DNA of 64,000 bases from Rubrivirga sp. SAORIC476 (GCF_002283555.1 NZ_MVOI01000003.1:332536-396535); one strand, 5' to 3'; positions 18,050 through 26,712 are shown, counted from the stretch's first letter. The notes: generated from the sequence alone by a model not told the origin. Numbers and translations: made by a program.

Positions 18050-18547
18050 ATGCCGCCCGTCCCCCCGACCCCGCCCGGCCCCGGACAGCGCTCCGTCTGG
18101 TCGTTCCCCCGCCCGCCCGCGCTCGAACGCGTCGGCCAGACGGTCCGCATCGACTTCGGGGGGCGGGAGATCGCGCGGACCGAGGACGCGCTCCAGGTCC
18201 TGGAGACGAGCCACCCGCCGACGGTCTACCTGCCGCCGGACGCGTTCGCCCCGGGCGTGCTCGTCCCAAGGCCGGGGACCTCGGGCTGCGAGTGGAAGGG
18301 GCGGGCCGTCTACTTCGACGTAGTCTCGGGCGACGCTCGCGCCGAGAAGGTGGCCTGGGCCTACCCCGACCCGACGCCCCGCTTCGCGGCCCTGAAAGAC
18401 CACGTCGCCGTGTACGCCGGGCCGATGGACGCCTGCTGGGTCGGCGACGAGCGGGTGACGCCCCAGCCGGGCGGGTTCTACGGGGGCTGGATCACGTCGG
18501 CCGTCGTCGGCCCGTTCAAGGGCGAGCCGGGGACGTGGGGCTGGTAG
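18050..18547 (+). CDS. DUF427 domain protein
   Basis: A 165-residue protein. After a Pro-rich lead it has the DUF427 core: RIDFGGREIARTEDALQVLE near residue 40, the conserved PPTVYLPPDAF near 60, CEWKGRAVYFDV near 82 and a terminal WGW. DUF427 is a small beta-rich domain of unknown biochemical role, common in Actinobacteria and other soil or marine bacteria, often beside oxidoreductases as here. It is predicted cytoplasmic. It is translationally close to the FMN reductase gene upstream. The stop codon touches a strong palindrome that probably terminates the operon. Confidence 0.88.
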   Translation: MPPVPPTPPGPGQRSVWSFPRPPALERVGQTVRIDFGGREIARTEDALQVLETSHPPTVYLPPDAFAPGVLVPRPGTSGCEWKGRAVYFDVVSGDARAEKVAWAYPDPTPRFAALKDHVAVYAGPMDACWVGDERVTPQPGGFYGGWITSAVVGPFKGEPGTWGW

Positions 18548-18570
18548 CCCGCCTCGGCGCCGAGGCGGGC
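18547..18570. terminator. 24-bp perfect palindrome between convergent genes (CCGCCTCGG pair)
   Basis: Two 12-bp arms meet head to head with no spacer; each contains the 9-mer CCGCCTCGG or its complement. It lies between the ends of the DUF427 gene (plus) and the nitrilase-family gene (minus), so it is well placed as a bidirectional terminator. No T-run follows on either strand. It belongs to a set with the palindromes at 25296, 28151 and 60765. Confidence 0.6.
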
Positions 18571-18574
18571 CGGG

Positions 18575-19396
18575 TCAGCGCGCCAGCCAGTCGGCGTACA
18601 GCTCCGGGCGGCGGTGGCGGAGGAAGAGGCGCCGCGCGTGGGAGTCCGCGAGGGCGGTCAGGTCCACGTCGGCGAGCAGGATCTCCTCGGTGCCGGCTCC
18701 TGCCCGCGCCACGACGCGGCCGTCGGGACCGCAGACGAAGCTCTCGCCTGCGAACGTCAGCCGCTCCTCCTGCCCGACCCGGTTCGCGAGCGCCGTCACG
18801 TAGCCGTTCTGGAAGGCCGCCACTTGCATCTCGGCCTCGTAGAGCCCGTCGGGCCACTCGCCCACCGCGCCCGCCTGGGGCACCACGACCACCTCGGCGC
18901 CTGCGAGCGCGAGGCCCCGCATCACCTCCGGGTAGTGTCGGTCGTAGCAAATGGCGACGCCGATCCGCCCGGCGACGGTGTCGTAGACCGGCAGGCCGGT
19001 GTCGCCGGGCGCGTAGTAGCCCTGCTCGTGAAACGCCTCGTACTCCGTGATGTGGAGCATACGGGACCGTCCGAGGAGCGCCCCGTCCGCGTCGATGACG
19101 GGCGACGTGTCGTAGGTCGCGTCGCCGTCGCGCTCGAACAGATTGAGGATGCAGACCACCCCGCGGTCGGCGCAGCGCGCCTGGAAGGCCTCGACGGTCG
19201 GGCCGGGGATGGCCTCGGCGTGTGCCAGCAGGTCGGGCGTCGCGTGGCGCTGGGGGTAGAACGGGTGGAAGGCCAACTCGGCATAGGCCACGAGGTCCGC
19301 CCCGGCGTCGGCGGCGCGGTCGAAGGCGGCGAGGCCGCGCGCGAGGTTGTCGGCGAGGTCGGCGGTGGCGGGCTGCTGGACGAGGGCGATGCGCAT
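18575..19396 (-). CDS. Carbon-nitrogen hydrolase (nitrilase superfamily)
   Basis: A 273-residue protein of the nitrilase/amidase superfamily. Its alpha-beta-beta-alpha fold hydrolyses amide, carbamoyl or nitrile bonds. Glu40 (YAELAFHP) and Cys150 (VAICYDRHYP) of the Glu-Lys-Cys triad are present. The usual lysine position, in a YRKxHI-type motif, reads SRMLHI, with Met113 where Lys is expected. Either this clade uses another lysine or the protein is not a standard hydrolase. The closest appearance is N-carbamoylputrescine amidase-like. The ATG at 19396 starts two bases after the PlsC stop, so it is the second gene of a plsC-led operon. Confidence 0.85.
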   Translation of the reverse strand: MRIALVQQPATADLADNLARGLAAFDRAADAGADLVAYAELAFHPFYPQRHATPDLLAHAEAIPGPTVEAFQARCADRGVVCILNLFERDGDATYDTSPVIDADGALLGRSRMLHITEYEAFHEQGYYAPGDTGLPVYDTVAGRIGVAICYDRHYPEVMRGLALAGAEVVVVPQAGAVGEWPDGLYEAEMQVAAFQNGYVTALANRVGQEERLTFAGESFVCGPDGRVVARAGAGTEEILLADVDLTALADSHARRLFLRHRRPELYADWLAR

Positions 19397-19398
19397 GG

Positions 19399-20085
19399 TC
19401 AGGAGGCGAGGAGGGCGACGACGGCGGAGCGGGCGCGGGCGGCGAACGCGCGCGGGTCCTCGCCGGGGAGGGCGTGGAGAGGGGCGCCGACCCGGACACG
19501 GACAGTGCCGCTGCGGGCCGTCTTCTGGCGCTCGTTCAGGATGGTGGGCGCGCCGTCGACCGCGACCGGGATCACGGGCACGTCGGCGGCGAGCGCGAGG
19601 CGGAAGGCGCCCGTCAGGAAGGGGCGGACGGTCTCGCCGTAGTTGCGCGTCCCCTCCGGGTAGAACACGACCGCATCGCCCTCGGCGACCCGCTGGGCGG
19701 CCTCCGCCAGCCCCGCCCCACCCGCGCCCCGGTCGATGAACACGCACCGCGTCAGCGCCAGCACCCAGCCGACGATGGGCAGGCGGCGCAGCTCAGACCG
19801 CGCCACGAACACGAACGGCCGGTCGATGCCGAGCAGCAACGCCGGGATGTCGAGCATCGCCTCGTGGTTGGCCACGATCACGGCAGCCCCCTCGTACGCC
19901 GTCCCGGACGCCTCGACGCGGAACCCGCACCCGCCCAGCACGACGCGCGACCAGACCCGCATCCAGCGCCAGAACCGCTCCGCCGTCGGCCGCATCAGGT
20001 AGTGGACCGCACCGGGCGGAAACATCACCACCGACACGATCGCGCACCACGACAGCGTCCAGACGTAACGGAGACGGGCGACCAC
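19399..20085 (-). CDS. plsC: 1-acyl-sn-glycerol-3-phosphate acyltransferase (PlsC family)
   Basis: A 228-residue membrane-associated acyltransferase that adds the second acyl chain in phospholipid synthesis. It has a hydrophobic N-terminal segment (TLSWCAIVSVVMFPP), the catalytic NHEAMLD (NHx4D) motif near residue 75, and the glycerophosphate-binding YPEGTRNYGE near 143. A TTG at 20109 would give eight more residues. I prefer the GTG at 20085 because that TTG forms the last three bases of a TAGCTTG -7 element (20107-20113) and so should lie upstream of the transcript. It is followed immediately by the nitrilase-family gene. Function is well supported by motifs; acyl specificity is unknown. 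Confidence 0.88.
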   Translation of the reverse strand: MVARLRYVWTLSWCAIVSVVMFPPGAVHYLMRPTAERFWRWMRVWSRVVLGGCGFRVEASGTAYEGAAVIVANHEAMLDIPALLLGIDRPFVFVARSELRRLPIVGWVLALTRCVFIDRGAGGAGLAEAAQRVAEGDAVVFYPEGTRNYGETVRPFLTGAFRLALAADVPVIPVAVDGAPTILNERQKTARSGTVRVRVGAPLHALPGEDPRAFAARARSAVVALLAS

Positions 20086-20106
20086 GGGCAGACAGAGGGG
20101 GGCCGG

Positions 20107-20113
20107 CAAGCTA
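20107..20113 (-). promoter_or_regulatory. Predicted -7 promoter element for plsC
   Basis: TAGCTTG on the minus strand matches TAnnTTG. It lies 21 bp before the GTG at 20085 and overlaps the TTG that would otherwise be taken as the start codon, which decides the start choice. Confidence 0.45.
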
Positions 20114-20127
20114 CCCGCGCGCTCCGC

Positions 20128-21951
20128 TCACCGGCCGACTGCCACGACCTGCGCCGTCCGCACCGACGCTCCCTGCGTCACGCGGACGAGGTAGGCCCCC
20201 GCCGCGCGCGTCGGCGCCCACTCGAAGACCCCGCCGCCCACCGCCTCGGCGGTGTGGACGCGCCGCCCCAGCACGTCGAACACCGCCAGCCGGACGGGCT
20301 CCGTGCCGTCGGCCGAGACGCGGATCGTGACGCGGCCGCGGAACGGCGTCGGCCCCACGGTCAGCGCCAGACCGGAGGCCGTGGGGAGCCGCTCCCCCGC
20401 CGTCGGCGCCCCCAGCCCGACGCCCTCCACGACGCGGATCCGGCGGCTCGTCGCGAGGTTTGGTAGCCGGTCCACCTGCCCGCTCGGCCACGCGACCACG
20501 AGCGAGTCGACGACCGCGGCCGTGCCCAGCCCGAGGTGGACGGGCGCGAGGTTCTGGGCGAGGTACTGCGCGCCGTGGTGCAGCCGGAGGTGCGGCGTGC
20601 CGTCCACCCAGGCCGTGACCGTGGCGCCGTAGCCGTCGCGCGTCGAGGCGACGCCCTGCAACTCCACGTCCAGCCACGCGCCGCCGTCGGCGGTGTTCTC
20701 GTAGAGGTAGGGCGGGCGGAAAACGTTGGACACCAGCAGGTCCTGGTCGCCGTCGGCGTCGTAGTCGAAGGCGACGAGCCCCCGGGCCGCCTCGGAGTCG
20801 GCGAAGCCCGCACCGGTGTCTCGCGCGAAGACGAAGGTTCCCGTCTCGATCTGGTTGCGAAACAGGTAGTTCGGGTAGTCTGGATCGAACAGTCCCGTCA
20901 CCACGATCAGGTCGTCGTCGCCGTCGTTCTCCACGTCCACGAACTCGGTGCCCCAGCCCCAGTCGGCGATGTCCACGCCCGCCTCGGGCGCCGCGTCGGC
21001 GAAGACGCCGGGGGCGGTCTGGAGCCAGAGCGGGTTGCGCTGGTCGCGGCTCGGCGTGGCGACGTTGGTCAGGTAGAGATCGAGGAGCCCGTTGCGGTCG
21101 GGGTCCGCCATCGCCAGCCCCATGCCGTAGTTGTCGTCCTCCAGCCCGTACGCGGCGGTCGCGTCGCGAAACGTGAGGTCGCCGTTGTTGAGGTAGAGCT
21201 TGTTGACCCCGTCGCCCGTGGTGGTGTCGGTGTCGGTCGAGAGGTAGAGGTCGGTCCAGCCGTCGCGGTCGGCGTCGAAGGGAAGCGCCATCCAGGTCGC
21301 GCCGGGATCGTCGAGCCCGCTCGCCTCGGAGACGTCGGCGAAGCTGCCGTCGCCGTTGTTCACGTAGAGCCGGTTGCTCAGGTCGCGCGCCGGCCCGTAG
21401 TCCCACCACGAGCCGACGTACAGGTCGAGGTCGCCGTCATGGTCGGGGTCGAACCAGAGCCCCGACACGGTCACGTAGCCGCCGCCCGCCGCGCCCCCTG
21501 AGACGCCTGCCTCGGCGGTCACGTCGGTGAACGTGCCGTCGCCGTTGTTGCGGAAGAGCTGGTCCGGACCGACGTGGCCGAGGAAGAGGTCCGGCCAGCC
21601 GTCGTTGTCGTAGTCGCCCCAGGAGGCGCTGTACTGGATGCCGAAGTTGCGCGTGTCCTCGTACGCCGCGCCGTTGACCACCTGGATGCCCGCCGCCAGC
21701 GTCACGTCGTCGAAGGTGCCGTCGCCGTTGTTCGAGAAGAGGCGGCTCCACGTCCGCACGTCGGTCGGCGTGTAGCCGCGCCGGGCGACGATGTAGACGT
21801 CGAGGTCGCCGTCCTGGTCGTAGTCCGCCACGGCGACGCCGTTGGTGTTGTCGATGGCGCCGAGCCCCGCCAGGAACGTCCGGTTCTCGAACCCCTGCGC
21901 GGACGCGGCGACGCAGACCCCCAGGGAGACGAGGAGGAGGCGCAGCGTCAT
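20128..21951 (-). CDS. Secreted FG-GAP/VCBS-repeat and ASPIC/UnbV protein with type IX sorting domain
   Basis: A 607-residue secreted protein. It has a signal peptide (LLLVSLGVCVAASAQ), then about seven FG-GAP/VCBS repeats with Ca-binding D-x-D-x-DG loops (YDQDGDLDVYI, YDNDGWPDLFLG, FDPDHDGDLDLYVGSW). An ASPIC/UnbV domain at about 430-520 follows (ATVTAWVDGTPHLRLHHGAQY), and the last about 75 residues form a Por-type C-terminal sorting domain (LAVFDVLGRRVHTAEAV). Such proteins are beta-propellers exported by the type IX system to the cell surface or medium. The ATG overlaps the stop of the haloperoxidase-like gene (ATGA), so the two are translationally coupled and may work together. Ligand unknown. 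Confidence 0.92.
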   Translation of the reverse strand: MTLRLLLVSLGVCVAASAQGFENRTFLAGLGAIDNTNGVAVADYDQDGDLDVYIVARRGYTPTDVRTWSRLFSNNGDGTFDDVTLAAGIQVVNGAAYEDTRNFGIQYSASWGDYDNDGWPDLFLGHVGPDQLFRNNGDGTFTDVTAEAGVSGGAAGGGYVTVSGLWFDPDHDGDLDLYVGSWWDYGPARDLSNRLYVNNGDGSFADVSEASGLDDPGATWMALPFDADRDGWTDLYLSTDTDTTTGDGVNKLYLNNGDLTFRDATAAYGLEDDNYGMGLAMADPDRNGLLDLYLTNVATPSRDQRNPLWLQTAPGVFADAAPEAGVDIADWGWGTEFVDVENDGDDDLIVVTGLFDPDYPNYLFRNQIETGTFVFARDTGAGFADSEAARGLVAFDYDADGDQDLLVSNVFRPPYLYENTADGGAWLDVELQGVASTRDGYGATVTAWVDGTPHLRLHHGAQYLAQNLAPVHLGLGTAAVVDSLVVAWPSGQVDRLPNLATSRRIRVVEGVGLGAPTAGERLPTASGLALTVGPTPFRGRVTIRVSADGTEPVRLAVFDVLGRRVHTAEAVGGGVFEWAPTRAAGAYLVRVTQGASVRTAQVVAVGR

Positions 21952-24158
21952 CGGATCACGAAGAAGGGGACGGACTCCACCCGGCCGTCGGCACGCAGGC
22001 GGACCACGTAGGCGCCCGGCGCCAGCCCCGAGGTAGACAGGGAGACGGTGGGGCCAGTCGCGGACTGGACGCTCACACGGCGGCCCTGCACGTCGAACAC
22101 CGCCACCTCTCCCCCGCCCTCGGGCAACCGGACGGTCACGTGCCGGCCTGCCACGACGGGCGACGGAAAAGCGCGGATCTCGTTGTCCGCCACCGGCCCC
22201 ACTTCGGCATCGACGGGAGCCGTACCGGCGAAGAAGCGCTCCGCGAGGGCGACCGCGTCCTGGCCGAGCGTCACGCCGAGGCGGCGGCCCGGGAGGTCGT
22301 CGGCGGGCGGGTGGATGCCGCCCCAGATCCGCGAGAGGCTGCACTGGTCCGCCGCGTCGCGGTAGGTCGCCCACTGGAGCACCACGTCGACGCTGGGGCC
22401 GTCTTCGAACACGAGGAAGCTGTCAGCCGGAGCCACGAACTCGCCGAGGCCGCCGGGGAAGAACGGGTCGCCGGTGGCGACCGTCAGCACCTCGGCAGCG
22501 GCGCGCGAGAACGTCGAGTGGCCGGAGACGAAGCCTGCGAACGGCGGCGTCACGAACGTCGGCCGCTGGTACGGCCACCACTCGGCCGCGCGCACCCAGC
22601 CGACGCCCGCCTCGTCGGTCTCGGGGTCCTCGATCACGTCCGGGCCGCGCCAGCCGAAGATCTTGACCGCGCCGACGTGCTCGCCCGCGTCGCCCGCCAG
22701 CGGGTCGTCGGCGCGGATGACCTCGATGCGGTCCGGCACGAGCGGGATGCCGCCGGGGTGGTACGAGTCCACGGTCGCGTCGGTGCTCTGGCCGAGGGCC
22801 GCCATCGCGCGGATCGCGGAGATCGGGCGGATGTAGTCCACCCAGCCCTTGAGCGCCCACGCCGTCACGGCGGCGTCGTGCATGGCCCCGCCGAGGGCGA
22901 AGTAGGTCTTCACGTCCCACTCCAGGTCGCCCAGGACCGGCCCCTCACCGCCCCAGCGCTTGACCAGCCTCGGGTCACTGTTGACGCCGTTGAGCAGCGT
23001 GAACCAGTGGCCGGGCGGCGTCTCGGAGTCCGGCCCGTCGGCCCAGAACTCGGCGAGCACGCGCGTGTAGTCGCCGCGGGGGACCACGTTGGGCGTGTAG
23101 GGCTGGCCCGTCGTCGGGTTGGTGGCGCGGCCGGCGCCGTTGACGCCCTCGCCCGCCTCGGTGTAGAACTGGCGGACCTCGGCATCGGTCGTCGGAAACG
23201 CGCTCAGGTTGCCGAGCGTGCCGGGAGAGATGTCCCACATCACCCCGTCGGCCGGGTCGAGGTGGGCAGACCACTCGGCGACGAGGGCGAAATTCCACTG
23301 GTAGGCCTCCGTCTCGCCGCCGCCGTCCGCCTGCCACAGCGGCGGCCGCCCGGGGTCGGCGTGGAGCACGTAGTCCTGCCCGTCGCGCGTCTGCACGGTC
23401 GCCTCGGCGGGGTCGAGCGCGAAGCCCTTCACCTGTCCCCACTCGGGCCCGACGAACGGCGGCGCCCCGCCCGGCACCTCGTTGCCCGACTGGTCGATGA
23501 ACACGTCGAACTGGAGCGGCTGCCACCGGTTCATGTCCTCGATGTCCGGGTTGCCCGGCTCGGCCGGTTCGAGTGGGGGGTTGACGGCTGCGTAGCCTTC
23601 CGCCGCATAGCCCTCGGCCTCGTTGGAGCCGTCGGTCAGGCCGTAGGCCAGGATGCAGGCCCCGAGCGCGTTGCCGACCGCCGCCGGGCTGCCACCGGTG
23701 GTGGTCTCCACCTCGGGGTCGTACCCGAGGGCGGCCATCAGCGCGTCGAACTCGGGCAGGGTGAAGATGCCGCCGGGCGAGTTGCGGAAGCGGGCGCGGA
23801 GCACGCGGTAGGCGGCGTAGCTCATCGCCTCCTCACGCGCCGCCTCGCGGTCGGCCACGGCACCGACCTGGATGGCACACGGCGCGTCGCCGAGGGGTCG
23901 GTTCAGCAGGTACGGCGTCGCGGTGTCGTCGTAGGCCGCCCAGGCGTCGTAGAGGGCGACAGACGTGTGGAAGAGGTTGCGCGCGTGGACCGTCGGCCGG
24001 GCGAGGTCGCCGCGGATGCCCTCCAGCAGCGCCTCGTTCCACTGCCGGGCTACCGTGGGGGCCGCCTCCTGCGCGCCGACGCCCGGCGCCAGCAGCAGCA
24101 CGAGCGCGCCCACGACGCCCCCGAGGCGCAAGGCAGGGCGGATCGCGAAACGGCGCAT
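21948..24158 (-). CDS. Vanadium-dependent haloperoxidase/PAP2-like secreted protein with type IX sorting domain
   Basis: A 736-residue protein with a signal peptide (ATG at 24158; GGVVGALVLLLAPGVGAQ). A helical vanadium-haloperoxidase/PAP2 domain follows, with the active-site motif SGHSTFSRAA (His about 547) and a downstream SRIWGGIHPPADD, whose Arg and His match the phosphate/vanadate-binding positions. A Por-type sorting domain closes the protein (EVAVFDVQGRRV, GLAPGAYVVRLRADG). The fold either oxidises halides with peroxide or acts as a phosphatase; sequence alone does not decide. A GTG 30 bp upstream is a weaker start. A near-match -7 box TAGCTTC is at 24193-24199. Coupled to the FG-GAP gene. 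Confidence 0.88.
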   Translation of the reverse strand: MRRFAIRPALRLGGVVGALVLLLAPGVGAQEAAPTVARQWNEALLEGIRGDLARPTVHARNLFHTSVALYDAWAAYDDTATPYLLNRPLGDAPCAIQVGAVADREAAREEAMSYAAYRVLRARFRNSPGGIFTLPEFDALMAALGYDPEVETTTGGSPAAVGNALGACILAYGLTDGSNEAEGYAAEGYAAVNPPLEPAEPGNPDIEDMNRWQPLQFDVFIDQSGNEVPGGAPPFVGPEWGQVKGFALDPAEATVQTRDGQDYVLHADPGRPPLWQADGGGETEAYQWNFALVAEWSAHLDPADGVMWDISPGTLGNLSAFPTTDAEVRQFYTEAGEGVNGAGRATNPTTGQPYTPNVVPRGDYTRVLAEFWADGPDSETPPGHWFTLLNGVNSDPRLVKRWGGEGPVLGDLEWDVKTYFALGGAMHDAAVTAWALKGWVDYIRPISAIRAMAALGQSTDATVDSYHPGGIPLVPDRIEVIRADDPLAGDAGEHVGAVKIFGWRGPDVIEDPETDEAGVGWVRAAEWWPYQRPTFVTPPFAGFVSGHSTFSRAAAEVLTVATGDPFFPGGLGEFVAPADSFLVFEDGPSVDVVLQWATYRDAADQCSLSRIWGGIHPPADDLPGRRLGVTLGQDAVALAERFFAGTAPVDAEVGPVADNEIRAFPSPVVAGRHVTVRLPEGGGEVAVFDVQGRRVSVQSATGPTVSLSTSGLAPGAYVVRLRADGRVESVPFFVIR

Positions 24159-24248
24159 CGGACGGGGCGGACTGGGCGGGAGCGTCACGCCGGAAGCTAC
24201 GGGCCGCGGGCGTGCACCTCCTCCTGCAACCAGAGGATTCCCCTGTCG

Positions 24249-25259
24249 CTACGGCGTGCGGCCGAGCGCTGCGATCACCGCGTCCGGCACGTCCGCGAAC
24301 ACCCCGTCCACCCCCGCCTCGGCGAGGGCGCGGACCTCTGCGGCCAGATCGCCGTGCGCGGCAGGCTCGTCCGAAGAACGGAGCGGGACGGGCAGGAAGG
24401 CGTTCTCGGGGCGCAGCGTCCAGACGTGGACGGCCAGCCCGGCCGCGTGGGCGTCGGCCACGAGCGGCGAGGCAGCCAGCGTCTCGGGGTCCAGCACCAT
24501 CGCCTTCGCCACACCGACGGCGTCGGCGTAGGTCGCCACGGTGGCGAGGCCGTCGGGCGACATCATCGCGTCGTAGCGCATCTCGGGCCGGTCGGCGGGC
24601 CCCGCGCCAGGCATCGCCAGTTGGACGAGGCGCAGGCGTGTCAGCCCGCGCAGCAGTTCCAGGTTGCCGACCTCGAACGACTGGATCCACACGGGGTCCG
24701 AGGCGGACGTGTAGCCCGCGACGTGGAGGGCACCGACCAGTGGGACCTCCAGCGACAGGCCGATCCGTCGGAAGTAGGTCGGGTGCTTGGTCTCCGGGTA
24801 CAGCCCGATGCGCCGCCCGTGGGCCCGGCTCAGCGAGTCGGCCAGCGCCAGGATCTCGTCGAACGTCGGGATCTCGAACTGGCCGTCGAACGCCGCGCTC
24901 TGCGGGCGCAGCTCGGGCAGCCGCTCAACGGCGCGGAGCGTCTTCAGCTCCGCCAGCGTGAAGTCCTCCGTGAACCAGCCGGTCACGGCCTCGCCGTCGA
25001 TGGTCCGGGTCGTCCGGCGCTCCGCAAACTCCGGGTACATGGCCACATCGGTCGTCCCGGAGATCTCGTTCTCGTGACGGGCGACGAGGACGCCGTCGCG
25101 CGTCATGACGAGGTCCGGCTCGATCACGTCGGCGCCTTGCTCGACGGCCAGCGTGTAGGCCGCCAGGGTGTGCTCGGGGCGATGCCCGCTGGCGCCGCGG
25201 TGGGCGATGACGAGGACAGAGTCGGCGGCGAACACGGCGAGCAGGAGAGCGAGGAGCAT
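24249..25259 (-). CDS. glpQ: Glycerophosphodiester phosphodiesterase, exported (GlpQ type)
   Basis: A 336-residue GDPD-family TIM barrel that hydrolyses glycerophosphodiesters to glycerol-3-phosphate and an alcohol. A short signal peptide (MLLALLLAVFAADS) leads directly into the catalytic HRGASGHRPEHTLAAY motif (residues 20-35) with its two essential histidines. VIEPDLVMTRDGVLVARHE near residue 45-63 supplies the metal-binding Glu-x-Asp. The FAERRTTRTIDGEAVTGWFTEDFTL insertion and length resemble periplasmic GlpQ more than cytoplasmic UgpQ. It is alone between the haloperoxidase-like gene and the response regulator. The start codon fits the signal peptide. Confidence 0.92.
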   Translation of the reverse strand: MLLALLLAVFAADSVLVIAHRGASGHRPEHTLAAYTLAVEQGADVIEPDLVMTRDGVLVARHENEISGTTDVAMYPEFAERRTTRTIDGEAVTGWFTEDFTLAELKTLRAVERLPELRPQSAAFDGQFEIPTFDEILALADSLSRAHGRRIGLYPETKHPTYFRRIGLSLEVPLVGALHVAGYTSASDPVWIQSFEVGNLELLRGLTRLRLVQLAMPGAGPADRPEMRYDAMMSPDGLATVATYADAVGVAKAMVLDPETLAASPLVADAHAAGLAVHVWTLRPENAFLPVPLRSSDEPAAHGDLAAEVRALAEAGVDGVFADVPDAVIAALGRTP

Positions 25260-25295
25260 GGCGGACGGCGGCGTCGCGCCAGACTACGCCACCCT

Positions 25296-25319
25296 TCCCG
25301 CCTCGGGACCGAGGCGGGA
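25296..25319. terminator. Inverted CCGCCTCGG pair, 2-nt loop
   Basis: Two 11-bp arms separated by GA, each with CCGCCTCGG or its complement, between the response-regulator stop and the glpQ start (both minus strand). It can end transcription after the response regulator. No T-run follows. Confidence 0.55.
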
Positions 25320-25336
25320 GGAATCGACGCGTCCTC

Positions 25337-25948
25337 TCACGTACGAACCACGCCCGTCCGCCAGGCCCAGGCGACGGCGTCGCGGGCGCCCTCCAGACCC
25401 AGCTTGGCGTACACGTTCGTGAGGTGGTTCCGCACGGTGTACTCGGAGAGGCAGAGCGCCTCGGCGATGCCGCCGTTGGTCTGGCCCTTGGCCAGTTCGA
25501 GGAGCACCGCGCGCTCGCGGTCGGTGAGTGCCGTCAGGCCCGTCTCCGACTTCGGCATCACGAACCAGCGCCCCTGGCCCTCGGCGACGGCGATCACGGC
25601 CTCGACCACGAGCGACGGCGCCTTCTCCTTGGTGATGTAACCCGCCGCGCCTTCGTCGAGCAGTTGGCGGACGTAGGCGGGGTCGTCATAGGCCGAGAGC
25701 GCGAGCACCCGGACAGGGAGAGTCTCAGCACGGATGGCACGGGCCACTTCGACGCCGGACATCTTGGGCATGTCCATGTCGAGCAGCAGCACGTCCGGCT
25801 TGAGGAGACGGACCGTGCTCAGCGCCTCGACGCCGTCCGAGGCCTCGGCGACCACGGCCAGCCGACCGCTCTTCTCTAGGAGCGCCCGGATACCGGACCG
25901 AAAGGCAGGGTGGTCGTCCGCGAGGACGACGCGGTAGGAATCAGACAT
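25337..25948 (-). CDS. NarL/FixJ-type response regulator
   Basis: A 203-residue two-domain regulator. The receiver domain is residues 5-125, with acidic pocket Asp11-Asp12, phosphoacceptor Asp57 (LLLDMDMP) and the conserved Lys near 107 (GYITKE). A LuxR-type helix-turn-helix is at about 140-200 (LTDRERAVLLELAKGQTNGG, LSEYTVRNHLTNVYAKLG). Phosphorylated regulators of this class dimerise and bind promoter DNA. The probable partner is the HisKA_3 histidine kinase at 26764-28008, same strand, separated only by a lipoprotein gene. The targets are not evident. Confidence 0.93.
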   Translation of the reverse strand: MSDSYRVVLADDHPAFRSGIRALLEKSGRLAVVAEASDGVEALSTVRLLKPDVLLLDMDMPKMSGVEVARAIRAETLPVRVLALSAYDDPAYVRQLLDEGAAGYITKEKAPSLVVEAVIAVAEGQGRWFVMPKSETGLTALTDRERAVLLELAKGQTNGGIAEALCLSEYTVRNHLTNVYAKLGLEGARDAVAWAWRTGVVRT

Positions 25949-26014
25949 AGAGGGGCGGAGGTGCGGTTGAGGCGAACACAGGGGGACCCGTGACCGCCCC
26001 GAAGACGGGGTGAG

Positions 26015-26689
26015 CTATTCGCTCGTCGTGTTGCCGCCCTCGACGGGGTAGAGTTGGGCGCCCGAGACTTTGCTCGTCACCAGGACCGAGTCCGCATCCG
26101 GCATCGGCATGTTGGTCTCGACACCCATGTGGGTGCAGGTCACCGTCGGGATGGCCACTTGCCGCCGATCCCTCGGGGGCCGGCACCATCCGGCGGCGGC
26201 CTCACCATAGCCGACATCCATGCGGATCGATCCGGGCTTCTTGTGAATGGACGTACCGTTGTACTTCATCTGGCCGGCTGCCACGAAATCAAGCGGCGCC
26301 GATGCGACGAGCTCATTGCGGAGCATTTCGACACCCTCATTCTCGAAGACGAACTCCACCTTCTCACGATTGATGCCAGGCCAGCGAGTCTCGATTTTCA
26401 TGACGCCCGAGGTCTCCGACCCGACCTGAGTGTAGCGGTACGCAATGAGTTCGGCGCCGTTGTGGTAGAACGTAACGGTGTGGTCCCCCACCCCTGCAGG
26501 GTCCCAGAGGTCATACCACGTGTCCAGGGAGTCCACACCTACCAAGTCATAGGTCGCGAGGACGACCTCCTCGCCCTGTCCACTTTCGCCCTGCTCGCTG
26601 GCTTTTGCGTCTTGGAGCGTGGTGAAGGTGGGTGATGTGTCACAACCGGCGGCAGCGAATGCGACGAGGAGGACGGGGAGATAGCGCAT
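26015..26689 (-). CDS. Hypothetical lipoprotein between a kinase and its regulator
   Basis: A 224-residue protein whose first 17 residues form a lipoprotein signal with lipobox VAFAAAGC (Cys lipidated). The mature part is rich in beta strands (TVTFYHNGAELIAYRYTQ). I recognise no family. The gene is visibly less GC-rich than its neighbours (many A/T third positions), hinting at recent acquisition or relaxed selection. The ATG at 26689 is chosen because it starts the lipoprotein signal; a perfect TATTTTTG -7 box lies 24 bp before it. Its position between a sensor kinase and a response regulator suggests it may modulate signalling or be its target; this is inference. Confidence 0.75.
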   Translation of the reverse strand: MRYLPVLLVAFAAAGCDTSPTFTTLQDAKASEQGESGQGEEVVLATYDLVGVDSLDTWYDLWDPAGVGDHTVTFYHNGAELIAYRYTQVGSETSGVMKIETRWPGINREKVEFVFENEGVEMLRNELVASAPLDFVAAGQMKYNGTSIHKKPGSIRMDVGYGEAAAGWCRPPRDRRQVAIPTVTCTHMGVETNMPMPDADSVLVTSKVSGAQLYPVEGGNTTSE

Positions 26690-26712
26690 GGCGACATAGG
26701 TAGGGAGGCCGC

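Noticed and set aside
20086-20109. TTG at 20109 as the plsC start
   Set aside because: It overlaps a TAGCTTG -7 element; the GTG at 20085 lies at a sensible distance downstream and begins the conserved hydrophobic segment.
22140-25640. A very long plus-strand open frame (over 1,100 codons) opposite the haloperoxidase-like and glpQ genes
   Set aside because: It is Arg/Gly/His-rich with no domain pattern and lies antisense to clear genes; long antisense frames are expected at this GC content.
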